Shown: positions 1-8,338, numbered from the stretch's first letter. The stretch is 19,128 nucleotides of DNA from Patescibacteria group bacterium UBA1400 (GCA_002305125.1 DBQG01000019.1:1-19128); one strand, 5' to 3'. A program made the numbers and translations. Notes: generated from the letters alone by a model not told the origin.

Positions 1-633
1 TGTGTGCTTCAAGTTTTACTGCCCGGCCTGACTTGTCACGGAGCCTTTCCTCAAAAAGGTATTAATGCCCTGGAGGAAGCCAGCCGGCTTATTTTAAGTT
101 TATCTGAGTTTAAACATGCCAAAAACTCCTATCTTCAGGATTCGTCTTTGTTTACAAGAGGAGTTGAGGCAAAGATGTCCGGTTTAAGTCTGCCTCAGGA
201 GGCAGTGGTAGTAATAGATAAACAGCTGGTCCCTCCGGAAACACCGAGCTCGGTTATTAGGCAGTTTAAAGCATTTGGTAAAGATCTTTACCAAAAAGGA
301 GTTTTAGCCAAAAGTCTTAAAAAAGGCTATAAAGTAAGCTTAAAACCAAGAAAAACCCCTTATTTAAAACCATTTATTCAGGATAAAAACCATAAGCTGG
401 TTGTCTTAATTGACAATATTATAAAAAGCAAATATGGTTTTGTTGATCATGGCTACGGTTTGTCTGTTGGTGATGATAATGTTTTATATCACCAGCTTAA
501 AAAGCCGCTTATTTGCCTTGGTGTGGCCGGAGGCAATCCTCATGAGGCAAATGAGTGGGTATCTTTAAAAAGCATGCAGGAACTGGAATTTGTTTATCGC
601 AAACTTTTAGAAAATATAATAAAAATTATCTAA
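1..633 (+). CDS. M20 family metallopeptidase, 3' part
   Basis: The reading frame is open from base 1, so the gene starts upstream of the window and about 210 C-terminal residues are visible. The first stretch (PGLTCHGAFPQKGINALEEA) matches the beta strand and helix of the M20 (ArgE/DapE/ACY1) dimerisation domain, which usually reads G-x-x-H-x-x-x-P-x-x-G-x-N-A. The tail returns to the catalytic domain: a glycine-rich turn followed by HEANEWVSLKSM resembles the family's final metal-ligand segment, in which a histidine precedes the E-x-V/W motif. The family hydrolyses amide bonds of small acylated amino acids or dipeptides with a dinuclear zinc or cobalt centre. The first metal ligands lie outside the window, so neither activity nor substrate can be judged. 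GTG at position 4 is an internal valine and not a start. A 21-base gap separates the gene from the next one. Confidence 0.8.
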   Translation, partial: CVLQVLLPGLTCHGAFPQKGINALEEASRLILSLSEFKHAKNSYLQDSSLFTRGVEAKMSGLSLPQEAVVVIDKQLVPPETPSSVIRQFKAFGKDLYQKGVLAKSLKKGYKVSLKPRKTPYLKPFIQDKNHKLVVLIDNIIKSKYGFVDHGYGLSVGDDNVLYHQLKKPLICLGVAGGNPHEANEWVSLKSMQELEFVYRKLLENIIKII

Positions 634-637
634 AAAA

Positions 638-646
638 TGTTATACT
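638..646 (+). promoter_or_regulatory. Extended -10 promoter for the LysRS gene, likely leaderless
   Basis: TGT-TATACT is a TGn extended -10 element with five of six -10 consensus bases. It ends 8 nt before the ATG at 655, so transcription should begin at or within about two bases of the start codon. There is no Shine-Dalgarno sequence and no good -35 box. A TATAAT at 615-620, inside the upstream gene, is an alternative that would give a leader of about 28 nt. Confidence 0.55.
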
Positions 647-654
647 AATAAGAT

Positions 655-2955
655 ATGTACTGGGCAGATACAATTGTTAATCAGCTTATAAAATCCGGCA
701 AGTATGTTCCTTTTTGGGTTGATGATATGAAAACTCCTTCGGGAAAGATTCATGTTGGTTCTCTAAGGGGTGTAGTTATTCATGACCTTTTATACAAGGT
801 TTTAATAGAAAAAGGCAAAAAAGCCACTTTTACTTACTGTATTAATGATATGGATCCTATGGATGGATTTCCTCCTTATTTGCCCGAAAGTTTTAGAAAA
901 TATATGGGGAAGCCTTTATGTCAAATTCCGGCCCCGGACAAAAGTAAAAAAACATTTTCTCAGTATTATGCTGACGAGTTTATTAAGGTTTTTAACAGTA
1001 TTGATTGCCGTCCTAAAATAGTTTGGACTCATAATCTTTATAAAGAAGGCAAGTTTGACAGGATTATTAAGACTTTTCTAGATAAAACTGATGAGATTAG
1101 GAAGATTTTTTCCCAGCATTATGGTAAAAATACATTTTCAAACTATTATCCTTACCAACCGATATGTCCCAATTGCGGTAAAATTGCAACCACTAAAATC
1201 AGTAAGTGGGATGGAGAGTATGTTCACTTTTCCTGTCAGCAGGATGCTGTTAGTTATACTAAAGGTTGTGGTTTTTCTGGCAGGACAAAACCTGTAGGTT
1301 TAGCAGGTAAAATGCCTTGGAAAATCGAATGGTCAGCTCACTGGAAAACATTAGGAGTAACGATTGAATGGTCAGGTAAGGACCATATGACTGAGGGGGG
1401 TTCTTACTTTCTGGCGGTTAAAATCTGCAAAGACATTCTTAACTATGATCCACCTTTTGCTAAACTTTATGAATATCTTTTAGTTGGTGGTAGAAAAATG
1501 TCTTCTTCTAAAGGAAAAGGTGTTTCGGCCGCCCAAATGGCAGACTTACTTCCTTTTTCAGTTCTAAGATTTTTATTGACAAAAACTCATTATAAAAAAA
1601 CCATTGATTTTAATGCAGACGGTCTTACAATTCCTGATCTTTTTGATGAGTATGATAAGTATGCTGATGTTTATTTTAAGGAAGGATTAAAGTCTGATTT
1701 TGGCCGTATCTGGCAGTTATCCCAGGTAGGAAAAGTTCCCGGTAAAAAACCTTTTTATCCCCGGTTCAGGGATGTAGCTAACTACATTCAACTTCCTTCC
1801 ATTGATATAAAACAAAAGTTTGCTCAAGTTAAGGGGGATAAGCTTACTCAGGAAGAGTTGGAGATTTTAAGCCAAAGAGTTAAATATGCCAGGATCTGGC
1901 TGCAAAACTTTGCTCCCAAAGATTTGGTTTATCAGGTTGAAGACAGTCTTCCTCAGGAGGCTGAAAGTTTAAGCCCGGAGCAGAAAAACTACCTCCTTAA
2001 AGTTATTGAGTTGCTTGAGGAAAAAGACTGGAATCCTGAAGAACTGCAGCAGGAGCTGTTTGAACTAACCAAAAAAGTGGGGATAAAACCAAAGCTTGGT
2101 TTTCAGTCTCTTTACTTGGCCTTAACAGGTAAAACATATGGTCCTAAGGCGGCCTGGTTTTTACTGGAGCAGGGAAAAGAAAAGGTTAAAGAAAGGTTCT
2201 TACAGGTTCAGGAACTTAAAAAGGAAAAACAAGAAGAAAAAGAATCTTCTTATGAGTTTAGGGTGATTAAAAGACCTGACCTTTTTACCATTGATACAGA
2301 GTTTAAAAAAGCTTACCCTTCAGTTACTGTTGGTTTGGCAGTTATAAAAGGCTTAGAAATTAAAAAAGAAGATAAGAAGCTTCAAAAAGAGATAGATGCT
2401 TTTTTAGCTTCTCAGTCCGGTTTAACTACTTTACAGATTGGCCAATACCCTCAAATCCAAAGCTATAGAAAAATTTACAAAGAAACAGGAGTTGACTGGC
2501 ATTCTAAAAGGTCTTCTCCCGAAGCTCTTTTAAGACGCATAGCTCAAGGTAAGGGTCTTTATAATATTAATACTTGTGTTGATGCTTATAATTTGGTTGT
2601 AATGAAACATCGAGTTTCTGCCGGAGCTTTTGATTTGGATAAAATCAAGTTTCCCACAGTTCTTCGTTTTGCCAAAAAAGGAGAAACCATTACCCTGTTG
2701 GGAGATGAGGAGCCGACAATATACGAAAAGGGCAATGTAGCTTATTTTGATCAAGTAGGAGGCTATAATATTCATTTTAACTATTTGGATGCTCACCGAA
2801 CCAGAGTAAGTGAAACAACCAAAAATCTTTTGATAAATGTTGAGGGAGTTTATCAGATCTCCAGAAGACAGGTAGAAGAGGCTTTAAAAGAGGTGTTGCA
2901 AAAAATTAACAAATATTGTGGTGGAAAAGTGGAGTTTGTTGGTATTGTAAAATAG
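655..2955 (+). CDS. lysS: Class I lysyl-tRNA synthetase fused to a C-terminal B3/B4 (PheRS-type) domain
   Basis: Cytosolic enzyme that charges tRNA-Lys with lysine. Residues 1 to about 520 are a class I LysRS: HIGH-type motif HVGS at 33-36, KMSKS-type motif KMSSS at 281-285, a likely zinc knuckle between them (CPNC 171-174 with C194 and C205), and the C-terminal helical segment around GPKAAWFLLEQG (496-507). Archaeal-type enzymes of this class are roughly 500-530 residues; this protein has 766. The extra part, residues 533-766 (bases 2251-2955), begins after a charged lysine/glutamate linker. It matches the B3/B4 domain of the PheRS beta subunit, with the family signature SSPEALLRRI (620-629), NTCVDAYNLV (639-648) and AGAFDLDKI (656-664). 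That domain edits mischarged tRNA in PheRS and also occurs as a free-standing protein. The frame is continuous, so I see a real fusion and no stop between domains. It probably leads an operon with the next two genes. Confidence 0.93.
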   Translation: MYWADTIVNQLIKSGKYVPFWVDDMKTPSGKIHVGSLRGVVIHDLLYKVLIEKGKKATFTYCINDMDPMDGFPPYLPESFRKYMGKPLCQIPAPDKSKKTFSQYYADEFIKVFNSIDCRPKIVWTHNLYKEGKFDRIIKTFLDKTDEIRKIFSQHYGKNTFSNYYPYQPICPNCGKIATTKISKWDGEYVHFSCQQDAVSYTKGCGFSGRTKPVGLAGKMPWKIEWSAHWKTLGVTIEWSGKDHMTEGGSYFLAVKICKDILNYDPPFAKLYEYLLVGGRKMSSSKGKGVSAAQMADLLPFSVLRFLLTKTHYKKTIDFNADGLTIPDLFDEYDKYADVYFKEGLKSDFGRIWQLSQVGKVPGKKPFYPRFRDVANYIQLPSIDIKQKFAQVKGDKLTQEELEILSQRVKYARIWLQNFAPKDLVYQVEDSLPQEAESLSPEQKNYLLKVIELLEEKDWNPEELQQELFELTKKVGIKPKLGFQSLYLALTGKTYGPKAAWFLLEQGKEKVKERFLQVQELKKEKQEEKESSYEFRVIKRPDLFTIDTEFKKAYPSVTVGLAVIKGLEIKKEDKKLQKEIDAFLASQSGLTTLQIGQYPQIQSYRKIYKETGVDWHSKRSSPEALLRRIAQGKGLYNINTCVDAYNLVVMKHRVSAGAFDLDKIKFPTVLRFAKKGETITLLGDEEPTIYEKGNVAYFDQVGGYNIHFNYLDAHRTRVSETTKNLLINVEGVYQISRRQVEEALKEVLQKINKYCGGKVEFVGIVK

Positions 2956-2965
2956 GCGGAAAATA

Positions 2966-2989
2966 TTTGTATTACTACGCTAATACAAA
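2966..2989 (+). promoter_or_regulatory. Inverted repeat overlapping the ribosome binding site of the NIF3 gene
   Basis: TTTGTATTA (2966-2974) and TAATACAAA (2981-2989) form a perfect 9-bp inverted repeat around the 6-base loop CTACGC. Its right arm overlaps the strong Shine-Dalgarno AAAGGAGG (2987-2994), so the RNA hairpin could partly hide the site, or the DNA could be an operator. The stem is AT-rich and lacks a T tract, so it does not read as a terminator. A similar GTATTA...TAATAC arrangement lies before the gene at 13839. Confidence 0.35.
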
Positions 2990-2998
2990 GGAGGAGCA

Positions 2999-3775
2999 AT
3001 GATTAAAACTGAAAAGCTGACAGAGTTTGTTTTAAATACCATCGGTACGGAGGTTTTACAAAAAGCCAGGCAGGCTGATGAACTTGCCAACGGTGTTCAG
3101 TTTTTAGGTTCTGATGAAGTTTCCCGGGTTTGTTTGGGGGTAAGTTTAAACGAAGATTTTTTACAGGAGGCTGTAAAGGCGGGCGCTCAAGTTTGTATTT
3201 TTCATCATGGTTTTGACGTTAGGACTTATAAATCTTTATTTCCCTCTTTTTCCCAAAAAAGGTTAAAGTTAATCTTTAAACATCATTTAACAATTATGGG
3301 TTTTCACTATGCTTTGGATGCTCATCCTCAGTTTGGCAATAACGCCACGATTATTAAAAAATTAGGGGCTAAAATTTCAGAACCCTTATTTGATGACTGG
3401 GGATATACTGGTGTTTTTTCTGTTCCCCAAGACGTTAAGCAACTATCTTTGCAGTGTGCTAAGCTTTTTTCCCACGACATTTTAACTGTTTTTTCCGGAC
3501 CTGAAAAAGTTAAAAAAATTGGGGTGGTTTCTGGAGCCGGCAAACCTGATGCCAAAGCTTTAGGGCAGATGGAGGCTTTAGGGGTAGAGCTTTTTATTAC
3601 CGGAGAACCTTCAGAATCAACTCCGCACAAGATGAAAGAATCTGGAATTAATTATTTTGCCGGCGGACATTATGCAACTGAAGTTTTTGGCGTCCAGGAG
3701 CTGGGAAAAAAGATTAAAGCTGAATTTAAAAACAAACTTGAAGTGGAGTTTTTGGACATTCCCAATCCAGTTTAA
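2999..3775 (+). CDS. NIF3 family dinuclear metal protein
   Basis: A 258-residue protein of the NIF3 / YbgI / 'GTP cyclohydrolase I type 2-like' family, which forms ring-shaped hexamers with a two-metal site; its cellular role is still unsettled. Visible family motifs are FHHG at 68-71 (first metal ligands), the H-x-x-x-D segment HYALDAH at 103-109, the central SGAGKPDA turn (178-185, usually GGxG), ELFITGE at 197-203, and the C-terminal GHYATEVFG at 223-231 with the last histidine and glutamate ligands. The length fits the short forms without the inserted PII-like domain. The ATG at 2999 is set by AAAGGAGG four bases upstream. It lies 43 bases after the LysRS gene and 74 bases before the HD-domain gene, in the same direction. 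Confidence 0.88.
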   Translation: MIKTEKLTEFVLNTIGTEVLQKARQADELANGVQFLGSDEVSRVCLGVSLNEDFLQEAVKAGAQVCIFHHGFDVRTYKSLFPSFSQKRLKLIFKHHLTIMGFHYALDAHPQFGNNATIIKKLGAKISEPLFDDWGYTGVFSVPQDVKQLSLQCAKLFSHDILTVFSGPEKVKKIGVVSGAGKPDAKALGQMEALGVELFITGEPSESTPHKMKESGINYFAGGHYATEVFGVQELGKKIKAEFKNKLEVEFLDIPNPV

Positions 3776-3849
3776 ATATTTAAACTTTAGCTTTAAACTA
3801 ATTTTTAATGTATTAAAAGATTTTTAAAAGTTAAGAAAGGAGATAGGTT

Positions 3850-4428
3850 ATGATTTCCCGCGAAGAAGCTTTAAAACTTATAAGAAAATATATTAAAACA
3901 GAAAACACTGTTAAACATATGATTGCCCTTGAGGTTATTATGAAAGAACTGGCTAAAAGGTTTGAGCCTGATAAGCAGGAAGAGTGGGGTTTGGCAGGAC
4001 TTTTACATGATTTGGATTATGAAATTGTTGATCAGCAAACTTATGAGGGCCATGGTTTAAAAACAACTGAGCTTTTAAAACAGGAAGGCGTGGAGTTGCC
4101 GGAAACGGTTGTGCGAGGCATTCTGGCTCATAATGCTGATAATCTTGGAGATGATTATATGCCTAAAAGCAAGCTAGAGTGGAGTATGTTTATTGCTGAC
4201 AGTTTGACCGGATTGATTGTAGCTACGGCTTTAGTAAGACCGTCAAAAAAACTGGAGGAGGTTGAGCTTAAATCTTTAAAAAAGAAGTTTAAACAGCCAA
4301 GTTTTGCCGCCGGAACCAGAAGGGAACAAATTGCCCTATGTGAGGAAAAATTGGGCATTCCTTTAGATGAGTTTATGCAGTTGAGTTTAAATGCCATGAA
4401 GGGATCTGCCCGGGAATTAGGTCTTTGA
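3850..4428 (+). CDS. HD domain protein (putative metal-dependent phosphohydrolase)
   Basis: A 192-residue single-domain HD protein. Candidate metal ligands are present in order: H23, the H53-D54 pair in LLHDLDYE (51-58), H68 in EGHG, H94 in LAHNAD, and D117 in ADSLTG. This is the layout of small bacterial HD hydrolases, a group that cleaves phosphate esters of nucleotides or related compounds. The substrate cannot be told from sequence. The C-terminal quarter (about 135-192) is lysine-rich and helical, as in the uncharacterised HDIG-type proteins of reduced bacteria. AAAGGAG at 3836-3842, seven bases before the ATG, fixes the start. The gene ends in TGA, which supports UGA as a normal stop in this genome. 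It is probably the last gene of the LysRS operon. Confidence 0.8.
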   Translation: MISREEALKLIRKYIKTENTVKHMIALEVIMKELAKRFEPDKQEEWGLAGLLHDLDYEIVDQQTYEGHGLKTTELLKQEGVELPETVVRGILAHNADNLGDDYMPKSKLEWSMFIADSLTGLIVATALVRPSKKLEEVELKSLKKKFKQPSFAAGTRREQIALCEEKLGIPLDEFMQLSLNAMKGSARELGL

Positions 4429-4531
4429 AACTTTTTTGTGTTAAAATTTTTTTAGTTAACTAAGTAAAACAATTTGATTGTAGGTTGAATTTTTAAACTT
4501 AAAATTTAAATATTAATAAATAATTTTTAAA
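4429..4531. other. AT-rich intergenic region before serS
   Basis: About 100 bases with no open frame of note. It contains a perfect 12-base palindrome TTAGTTAACTAA at 4452-4463 and an extended -10-like TGT-TAAAAT at 4439-4447. AATAAT at 4519-4524 ends 7 bases before the serS ATG and fits the leaderless pattern seen at other genes here, though it lacks the first consensus T. No GC-rich hairpin and no T-box-like structure is visible. Confidence 0.4.
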
Positions 4532-5770
4532 ATGATAAATATTGATCTTTTAAGAGAAAATCCTATTTTGGTTAAAAAGGCTGTTGCCAGCAAGCAGGTT
4601 GATGAGGAAATTGTTGATAAAGTATTAGCGGCTGATGAAAAAAGAAGACAGCTGATTGGACAGATTGAAACTCTCAGAGCGGAAAAAAACAAGCTTGGCA
4701 AAGATGAGATTGATAGAGCTAGACAATTAAAACAGCAGCTTAAGCTTTTAGAGCCGGAACTTAAAAAAGCTGACAGAAAGTTTGACCAACTTTTTAAACA
4801 AATTCCCAACCTACCCCTAGAAGATGTTCCTTTAGGAAAAGGAGAAGAAGATAATGCATTGGTAAGAAAATGGGGAGATGTTCCTGGCTTTAGTTTTAAA
4901 ATTAAAGACCATTTGCAGTTGGGAGAAAGTTTAAATCTTGTAGATATGGAAAGAGGCGCCAAGGTTTCCGGCGCCAGGTTTGCTTATTTAACAAACGGAG
5001 CCGTTTTGCTTGAATTTGCCTTAATCCAGTATGGCTTTTCTCAATTGATGGCCCAAGGTTTTGTTCCTGTTTTACCTCCGGTATTAATTAAACCGGAAAT
5101 GATGTCAGGCATGGGCTATTTGGAACATGGCGGTGATCAGGAGACTTACTTTTTGGATAAAGACGAACTTTATCTTATTGGCACCTCTGAACAAGCAGTT
5201 GGCCCCATGCATAGCGGAGAGACTTTTTCTTTAGCTGATTTGCCCAAAAGGTATGTGGCTTACTCTACCTGTTTTCGCCGGGAGGCCGGCAGTTATGGTA
5301 AAGACACAAGGGGAGTCTTCCGTGTCCATCAGTTTAATAAGCTGGAAATGTTTTCTTTTACCACTCCTAAACAAGCTGACAAAGAACATGATTTTTTATT
5401 GTCTTTAGAGGAAAAACTAGTTCAGGAGCTTAAGCTTCCTTATCGTTTGGTAAAGATGTGTACCGGAGATTTGGGACCTCAGGCTGCCAGAAAGTATGAC
5501 ATTGAATGCTGGTTTCCTGGCCAGGAAAAGTACCGGGAAACCCACTCTGTTTCCAATTGTACGGCTTATCAGTCAAGAAGGTTAAATATTAAATATCAGA
5601 AGAAAGATGGTAGCAGATCATTTGTATATACTTTAAACGGGACTTATTTTGCCCAAAGGCTTATCTTAGCTATTTTGGAAAACTATCAACAAAAAGACGG
5701 ATCAGTCAAAGTACCAGAAGTTTTACAACCTTACGTTGGTAAAGACAGGTTGTTGCCAAAACAAGCTTAA
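4532..5770 (+). CDS. serS: Seryl-tRNA synthetase
   Basis: Cytosolic class II synthetase charging tRNA-Ser (and tRNA-Sec where that exists). At 412 residues it is full length. Residues about 25-95 form the long antiparallel coiled-coil arm that contacts the variable arm of tRNA-Ser. The catalytic core has the GTSEQ segment (217-221), class II motif 2 around FRREAGSYG (248-256) with the following RVHQFNKLEMF, and motif 3 at NGTYFAQRLILAILE (369-383), followed by the typical ending VPEVLQPYVG (394-403). No Shine-Dalgarno precedes the ATG. A weak -10-like AATAAT ends 7 bases upstream. It appears to be transcribed alone; the next gene has its own promoter 10-50 bases downstream. Confidence 0.97.
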   Translation: MINIDLLRENPILVKKAVASKQVDEEIVDKVLAADEKRRQLIGQIETLRAEKNKLGKDEIDRARQLKQQLKLLEPELKKADRKFDQLFKQIPNLPLEDVPLGKGEEDNALVRKWGDVPGFSFKIKDHLQLGESLNLVDMERGAKVSGARFAYLTNGAVLLEFALIQYGFSQLMAQGFVPVLPPVLIKPEMMSGMGYLEHGGDQETYFLDKDELYLIGTSEQAVGPMHSGETFSLADLPKRYVAYSTCFRREAGSYGKDTRGVFRVHQFNKLEMFSFTTPKQADKEHDFLLSLEEKLVQELKLPYRLVKMCTGDLGPQAARKYDIECWFPGQEKYRETHSVSNCTAYQSRRLNIKYQKKDGSRSFVYTLNGTYFAQRLILAILENYQQKDGSVKVPEVLQPYVGKDRLLPKQA

Positions 5771-5782
5771 GTTAAGCTCTTG

Positions 5783-5811
5783 TTGACTTTTGTTTTACCT
5801 TTATCTTTAAT
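5783..5811 (+). promoter_or_regulatory. Sigma70-like promoter, likely leaderless, for the beta-helix gene
   Basis: TTGACT (5783-5788) and TTTAAT (5806-5811) each match five of six consensus bases and are separated by the ideal 17 bases. The -10 box ends 7 bases before ATG 5819, which puts the transcript start at about the A of the ATG. This promoter argues against translation starting at the in-frame TTG at 5780. Confidence 0.65.
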
Positions 5812-5818
5812 AATATTA

Positions 5819-7684
5819 ATGAGGACAGCAGGTAAAAATTTACTTTTAACTTATATTGGCTTGGCTTTGTTTATTTTGGTCTTAAGTGCAGGGTTTATTT
5901 TTCAAAGTCTGACAGTTAAACAAACCTCTTCTAATTTGGTTCAAACACCGGTTGACTGTGTTTCCAAGGAATGTACGGTTTCTCCTGTTGACTTAAGAAA
6001 AACTATAGATAACGGTTTTAAAGAACTGGTGCCTGTTTATGATTCTTCCCAGGCAGATTTTCCCAATCTTGATGCTGCTTTGGATGCTGTTAAAGAGCAG
6101 AAAGGGGCAAGGCTTTTACTTTTAGCCGGAAGAGAGAAAGAGGCTAGGGATAATCATGTTCTTTCCCTTCATACTACTTCTTCAGGAACCGAGCCTAGGG
6201 TAATCAGTAATACCATTCATTTACGGGGAGAGACTACCAATGACCTAAGATTTAAAATGCCCAGGATCCAAAATCTTGAAAGAAGATTAATAGATAAGGC
6301 TTATCTTGATTGGCAAAGACAAGGTATTGTGACTGGATGTGTTTTGGCAGCTCAGGCTCCTGAGGGCACAACTAATGGCGGCTATGCCTGGTATCAGCAG
6401 AAGTTAAGAGAAAAAGGTTTTTATAATGGCGGCGGATCAGCAGAGGTTTTATGTCAACAGATTGCCAGAGATATGATTCCTGATTCTAAAATCGGCACCT
6501 ATTTTTATAAAATGGGGAGCCTGCTTTACAGTCCTCTTATTTATTTTACTAATATCGGTAAAAATGAGAGCGATAGATCAACGGTTGAAGGCATTGTTTT
6601 TGATAATAGAATGATGATGTTTCAAGATAAAGATATGAGTTATTACAACAATATTGACAATATGATTCCAGTAATGCAAATTGACAATTCTTGGGTTGAC
6701 ATTATCAATTGCCATTTTTATTCAGCCTGGAACTCTGATGTTAATGAAGTTATTATGCCTGTAAGTTTAGATCAGATTAGAAAAAACAGGGTAGCAGCAG
6801 CAATTTATACTAATTCTAAAGGAGAAATTAAATTTAATGCTCTAACCGGTTTTTGGGCAGGTGGCTTTTTAGGTAAAAACGGTTCAGAATTGCTGGTGGC
6901 CAATAATCAGATGAGAGGACGCTGGTTTGCCGTTGCTGGTAGGGATTCGCAAATAGAAATGTATAACAACGGTATTTTTTCTCTTGATCCCCGTTTGCAT
7001 ATGGGCAATCCTTTAGCCGGAGGCTGGCAGGCTTTAAAACAGCAGTATCCTGATTGGATTGGACCCCTGCCTGTTTCCGATTATCCCCATATTGGTGTTT
7101 GGGTTAAAGGTGGGTCCTTAGTAATGGAACAAAATACGGTAGGAGAGTTTAACACAACCGTTAGCTTGGAAAATGTTTCTAGCGGTAGGGTAATTAACAA
7201 TGTGTGGATTTTCGGTTATAGCGGTGGTATTAATCAAGCCAACTCTGACATGGTAGTTGTAACCAATAATATGAGCCTTGATCAGCAGGGAAAGCATGCT
7301 AACTTTAATATCGGTACTTGTGGCGGTTCCGGTGAATACTCTCATATTGGCGAGATGCCTATTTGTATGATTTTGCCTTATCAGAACTCTGCTGTGGCTC
7401 AGGCACAGCTTGGTTTTACTTTTGGCAGCAAAGCTTCAGATTGGAACAATTGGAGACTGAGGTATCCTCAAGCTGGTTGCAGTAGCTTAATCCAAACCTA
7501 CTTTCCTCAATATACCTGTGCAGATGGTTTGGTTTGCGGAGAAGATCAGGACTGTGATTTACCTGCTTCATCAGCTCAGCCAAGCGTTCAGCCCGATAGT
7601 CTTCCTTCCATTTCGCCTAACTCTGGAGGGGCTAGCAGAAGGTCAAAAACCACAATTGAGGGTAGTTATAATTATAATCAATAA
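5819..7684 (+). CDS. Membrane-anchored or secreted right-handed beta-helix protein
   Basis: A 621-residue protein counted from ATG 5819; I prefer this start because a good promoter lies directly before it. Residues about 8-32 form one hydrophobic segment after a short basic N-terminus, so this is a signal anchor or signal peptide and the rest is outside the membrane. Residues about 70-240 are mixed, with two cysteines near the start (C47, C52) and a WYQQKLREKGFYNGG stretch. Residues about 245-485 show short beta-strand rungs with recurrent Asn/Gly turns (IVFDNR, LLVANNQMRG, IEMYNNGIF, LVMEQNTVG, VVVTNNMS), the look of a pectin-lyase-like parallel beta-helix. A cysteine-rich stretch (CADGLVCGEDQDC) and a Ser/Pro-rich tail follow. 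I see no LPxTG motif or C-terminal membrane span. Such folds often bind or cleave polysaccharide, but I cannot name an active site. Confidence 0.72.
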   Translation: MRTAGKNLLLTYIGLALFILVLSAGFIFQSLTVKQTSSNLVQTPVDCVSKECTVSPVDLRKTIDNGFKELVPVYDSSQADFPNLDAALDAVKEQKGARLLLLAGREKEARDNHVLSLHTTSSGTEPRVISNTIHLRGETTNDLRFKMPRIQNLERRLIDKAYLDWQRQGIVTGCVLAAQAPEGTTNGGYAWYQQKLREKGFYNGGGSAEVLCQQIARDMIPDSKIGTYFYKMGSLLYSPLIYFTNIGKNESDRSTVEGIVFDNRMMMFQDKDMSYYNNIDNMIPVMQIDNSWVDIINCHFYSAWNSDVNEVIMPVSLDQIRKNRVAAAIYTNSKGEIKFNALTGFWAGGFLGKNGSELLVANNQMRGRWFAVAGRDSQIEMYNNGIFSLDPRLHMGNPLAGGWQALKQQYPDWIGPLPVSDYPHIGVWVKGGSLVMEQNTVGEFNTTVSLENVSSGRVINNVWIFGYSGGINQANSDMVVVTNNMSLDQQGKHANFNIGTCGGSGEYSHIGEMPICMILPYQNSAVAQAQLGFTFGSKASDWNNWRLRYPQAGCSSLIQTYFPQYTCADGLVCGEDQDCDLPASSAQPSVQPDSLPSISPNSGGASRRSKTTIEGSYNYNQ

Positions 7685-7693
7685 TTTATTTAA

Positions 7694-8338
7694 TTGATCA
7701 GTTTAAATCCTTTTACTTCTAAAAGAATTGTTACTGTTTTATCTTCCTTTAATAAAAAAATAGAGGTGGTTGAGTTTTTAGGACAAAAAAGACTGGTTGT
7801 TGATGGTCTTTTGCAATCAGGAGGTTTAGTAGAAGCTATTTGGAAAAAGGGAGTGGCTAAACTTAAGCAGATAAAGTTTAAGCCGAAAAAAGTCCTTATT
7901 TTAGGTTTGGGAGGAGGAACGGCAGCCAGTCTTGTTTTTAAAAACTTTCCCCAAGCGGAAATTACAGGTATTGAAATAGATAAAGAAATGGTAAAACTTG
8001 GGTTTGAATATTTGGGCATGAAAGAAGTTAGAAACTTAAAGGTTTTACTTGGTAATGGTTTGAGTTTAATTAAAAAACTCAAGCCCAAAGATTATGATTT
8101 GGTTTTGGTCGATATGTATAAAGGAAAAAATATCCCTGAACAGATTAAGAATAAAAGTTTTTTGCAAACTTTGCAAAAACTTGGCTGCAAAGATTCTGTT
8201 TTTGTTTTTAACCTTCTTTTTTATGGTCAGGAAAGGGAAAAGTCAGAAAAATTTATAATGCAGTTGGATAAAATTTTTCCAAAAGTGGAGTTAATAAGAA
8301 CCTGGTCTAACCTGCTGGTTTTTGGTTTTAAAAATTAG
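7694..8338 (+). CDS. Spermidine synthase-like SAM-dependent methyltransferase
   Basis: A 214-residue Rossmann-fold protein of the spermidine synthase-like superfamily. The N-terminal beta part VVEFLGQKRLVVDGLLQSGG (25-44) matches the family's strand leading to a Gln-Ser element. Motif I is VLILGLGGGTAAS (67-79), the acidic ribose-binding residue is E94 in GIEIDKEM, and YDLVLVDMYKG (134-144) holds the aspartate that in true spermidine synthases abstracts a proton from putrescine. The segment after motif I has GNG where polyamine synthases usually have GDA, and the protein lacks the usual C-terminal length. I therefore call a methyltransferase-like member, not a proven polyamine enzyme. The start is TTG, since no ATG lies in frame before residue 100. 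An AATAAT box ends 8 bases upstream. The stop overlaps the convergent gene by four bases. Confidence 0.75.
   Translation: MISLNPFTSKRIVTVLSSFNKKIEVVEFLGQKRLVVDGLLQSGGLVEAIWKKGVAKLKQIKFKPKKVLILGLGGGTAASLVFKNFPQAEITGIEIDKEMVKLGFEYLGMKEVRNLKVLLGNGLSLIKKLKPKDYDLVLVDMYKGKNIPEQIKNKSFLQTLQKLGCKDSVFVFNLLFYGQEREKSEKFIMQLDKIFPKVELIRTWSNLLVFGFKN

Noticed and set aside
3328..3630. Open minus-strand frame within the NIF3 gene
   Set aside because: It is antisense to conserved NIF3 motifs and lacks expression signals.
3770..3785. Perfect 16-base palindrome GTTTAAATATTTAAAC at the NIF3 stop
   Set aside because: It is almost all A/T, has no loop or T tract and is likely by chance in such DNA; it is no credible terminator.
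4513..4962. Open minus-strand frame across the start of serS
   Set aside because: It is the antisense of the serS coiled-coil arm, serine/leucine-rich as expected from reversed lysine/glutamate codons, with no ribosome binding site or family match.
5780..5818. TTG start 13 codons upstream for the beta-helix gene
   Set aside because: The stretch contains the -35 and -10 boxes of a good promoter and no ribosome binding site; ATG 5819 sits exactly where a leaderless transcript would start.
7690..8088. Open minus-strand frame over the methyltransferase gene
   Set aside because: The plus strand carries clear Rossmann and SAM-binding motifs; the reverse frame has a biased, family-less sequence.
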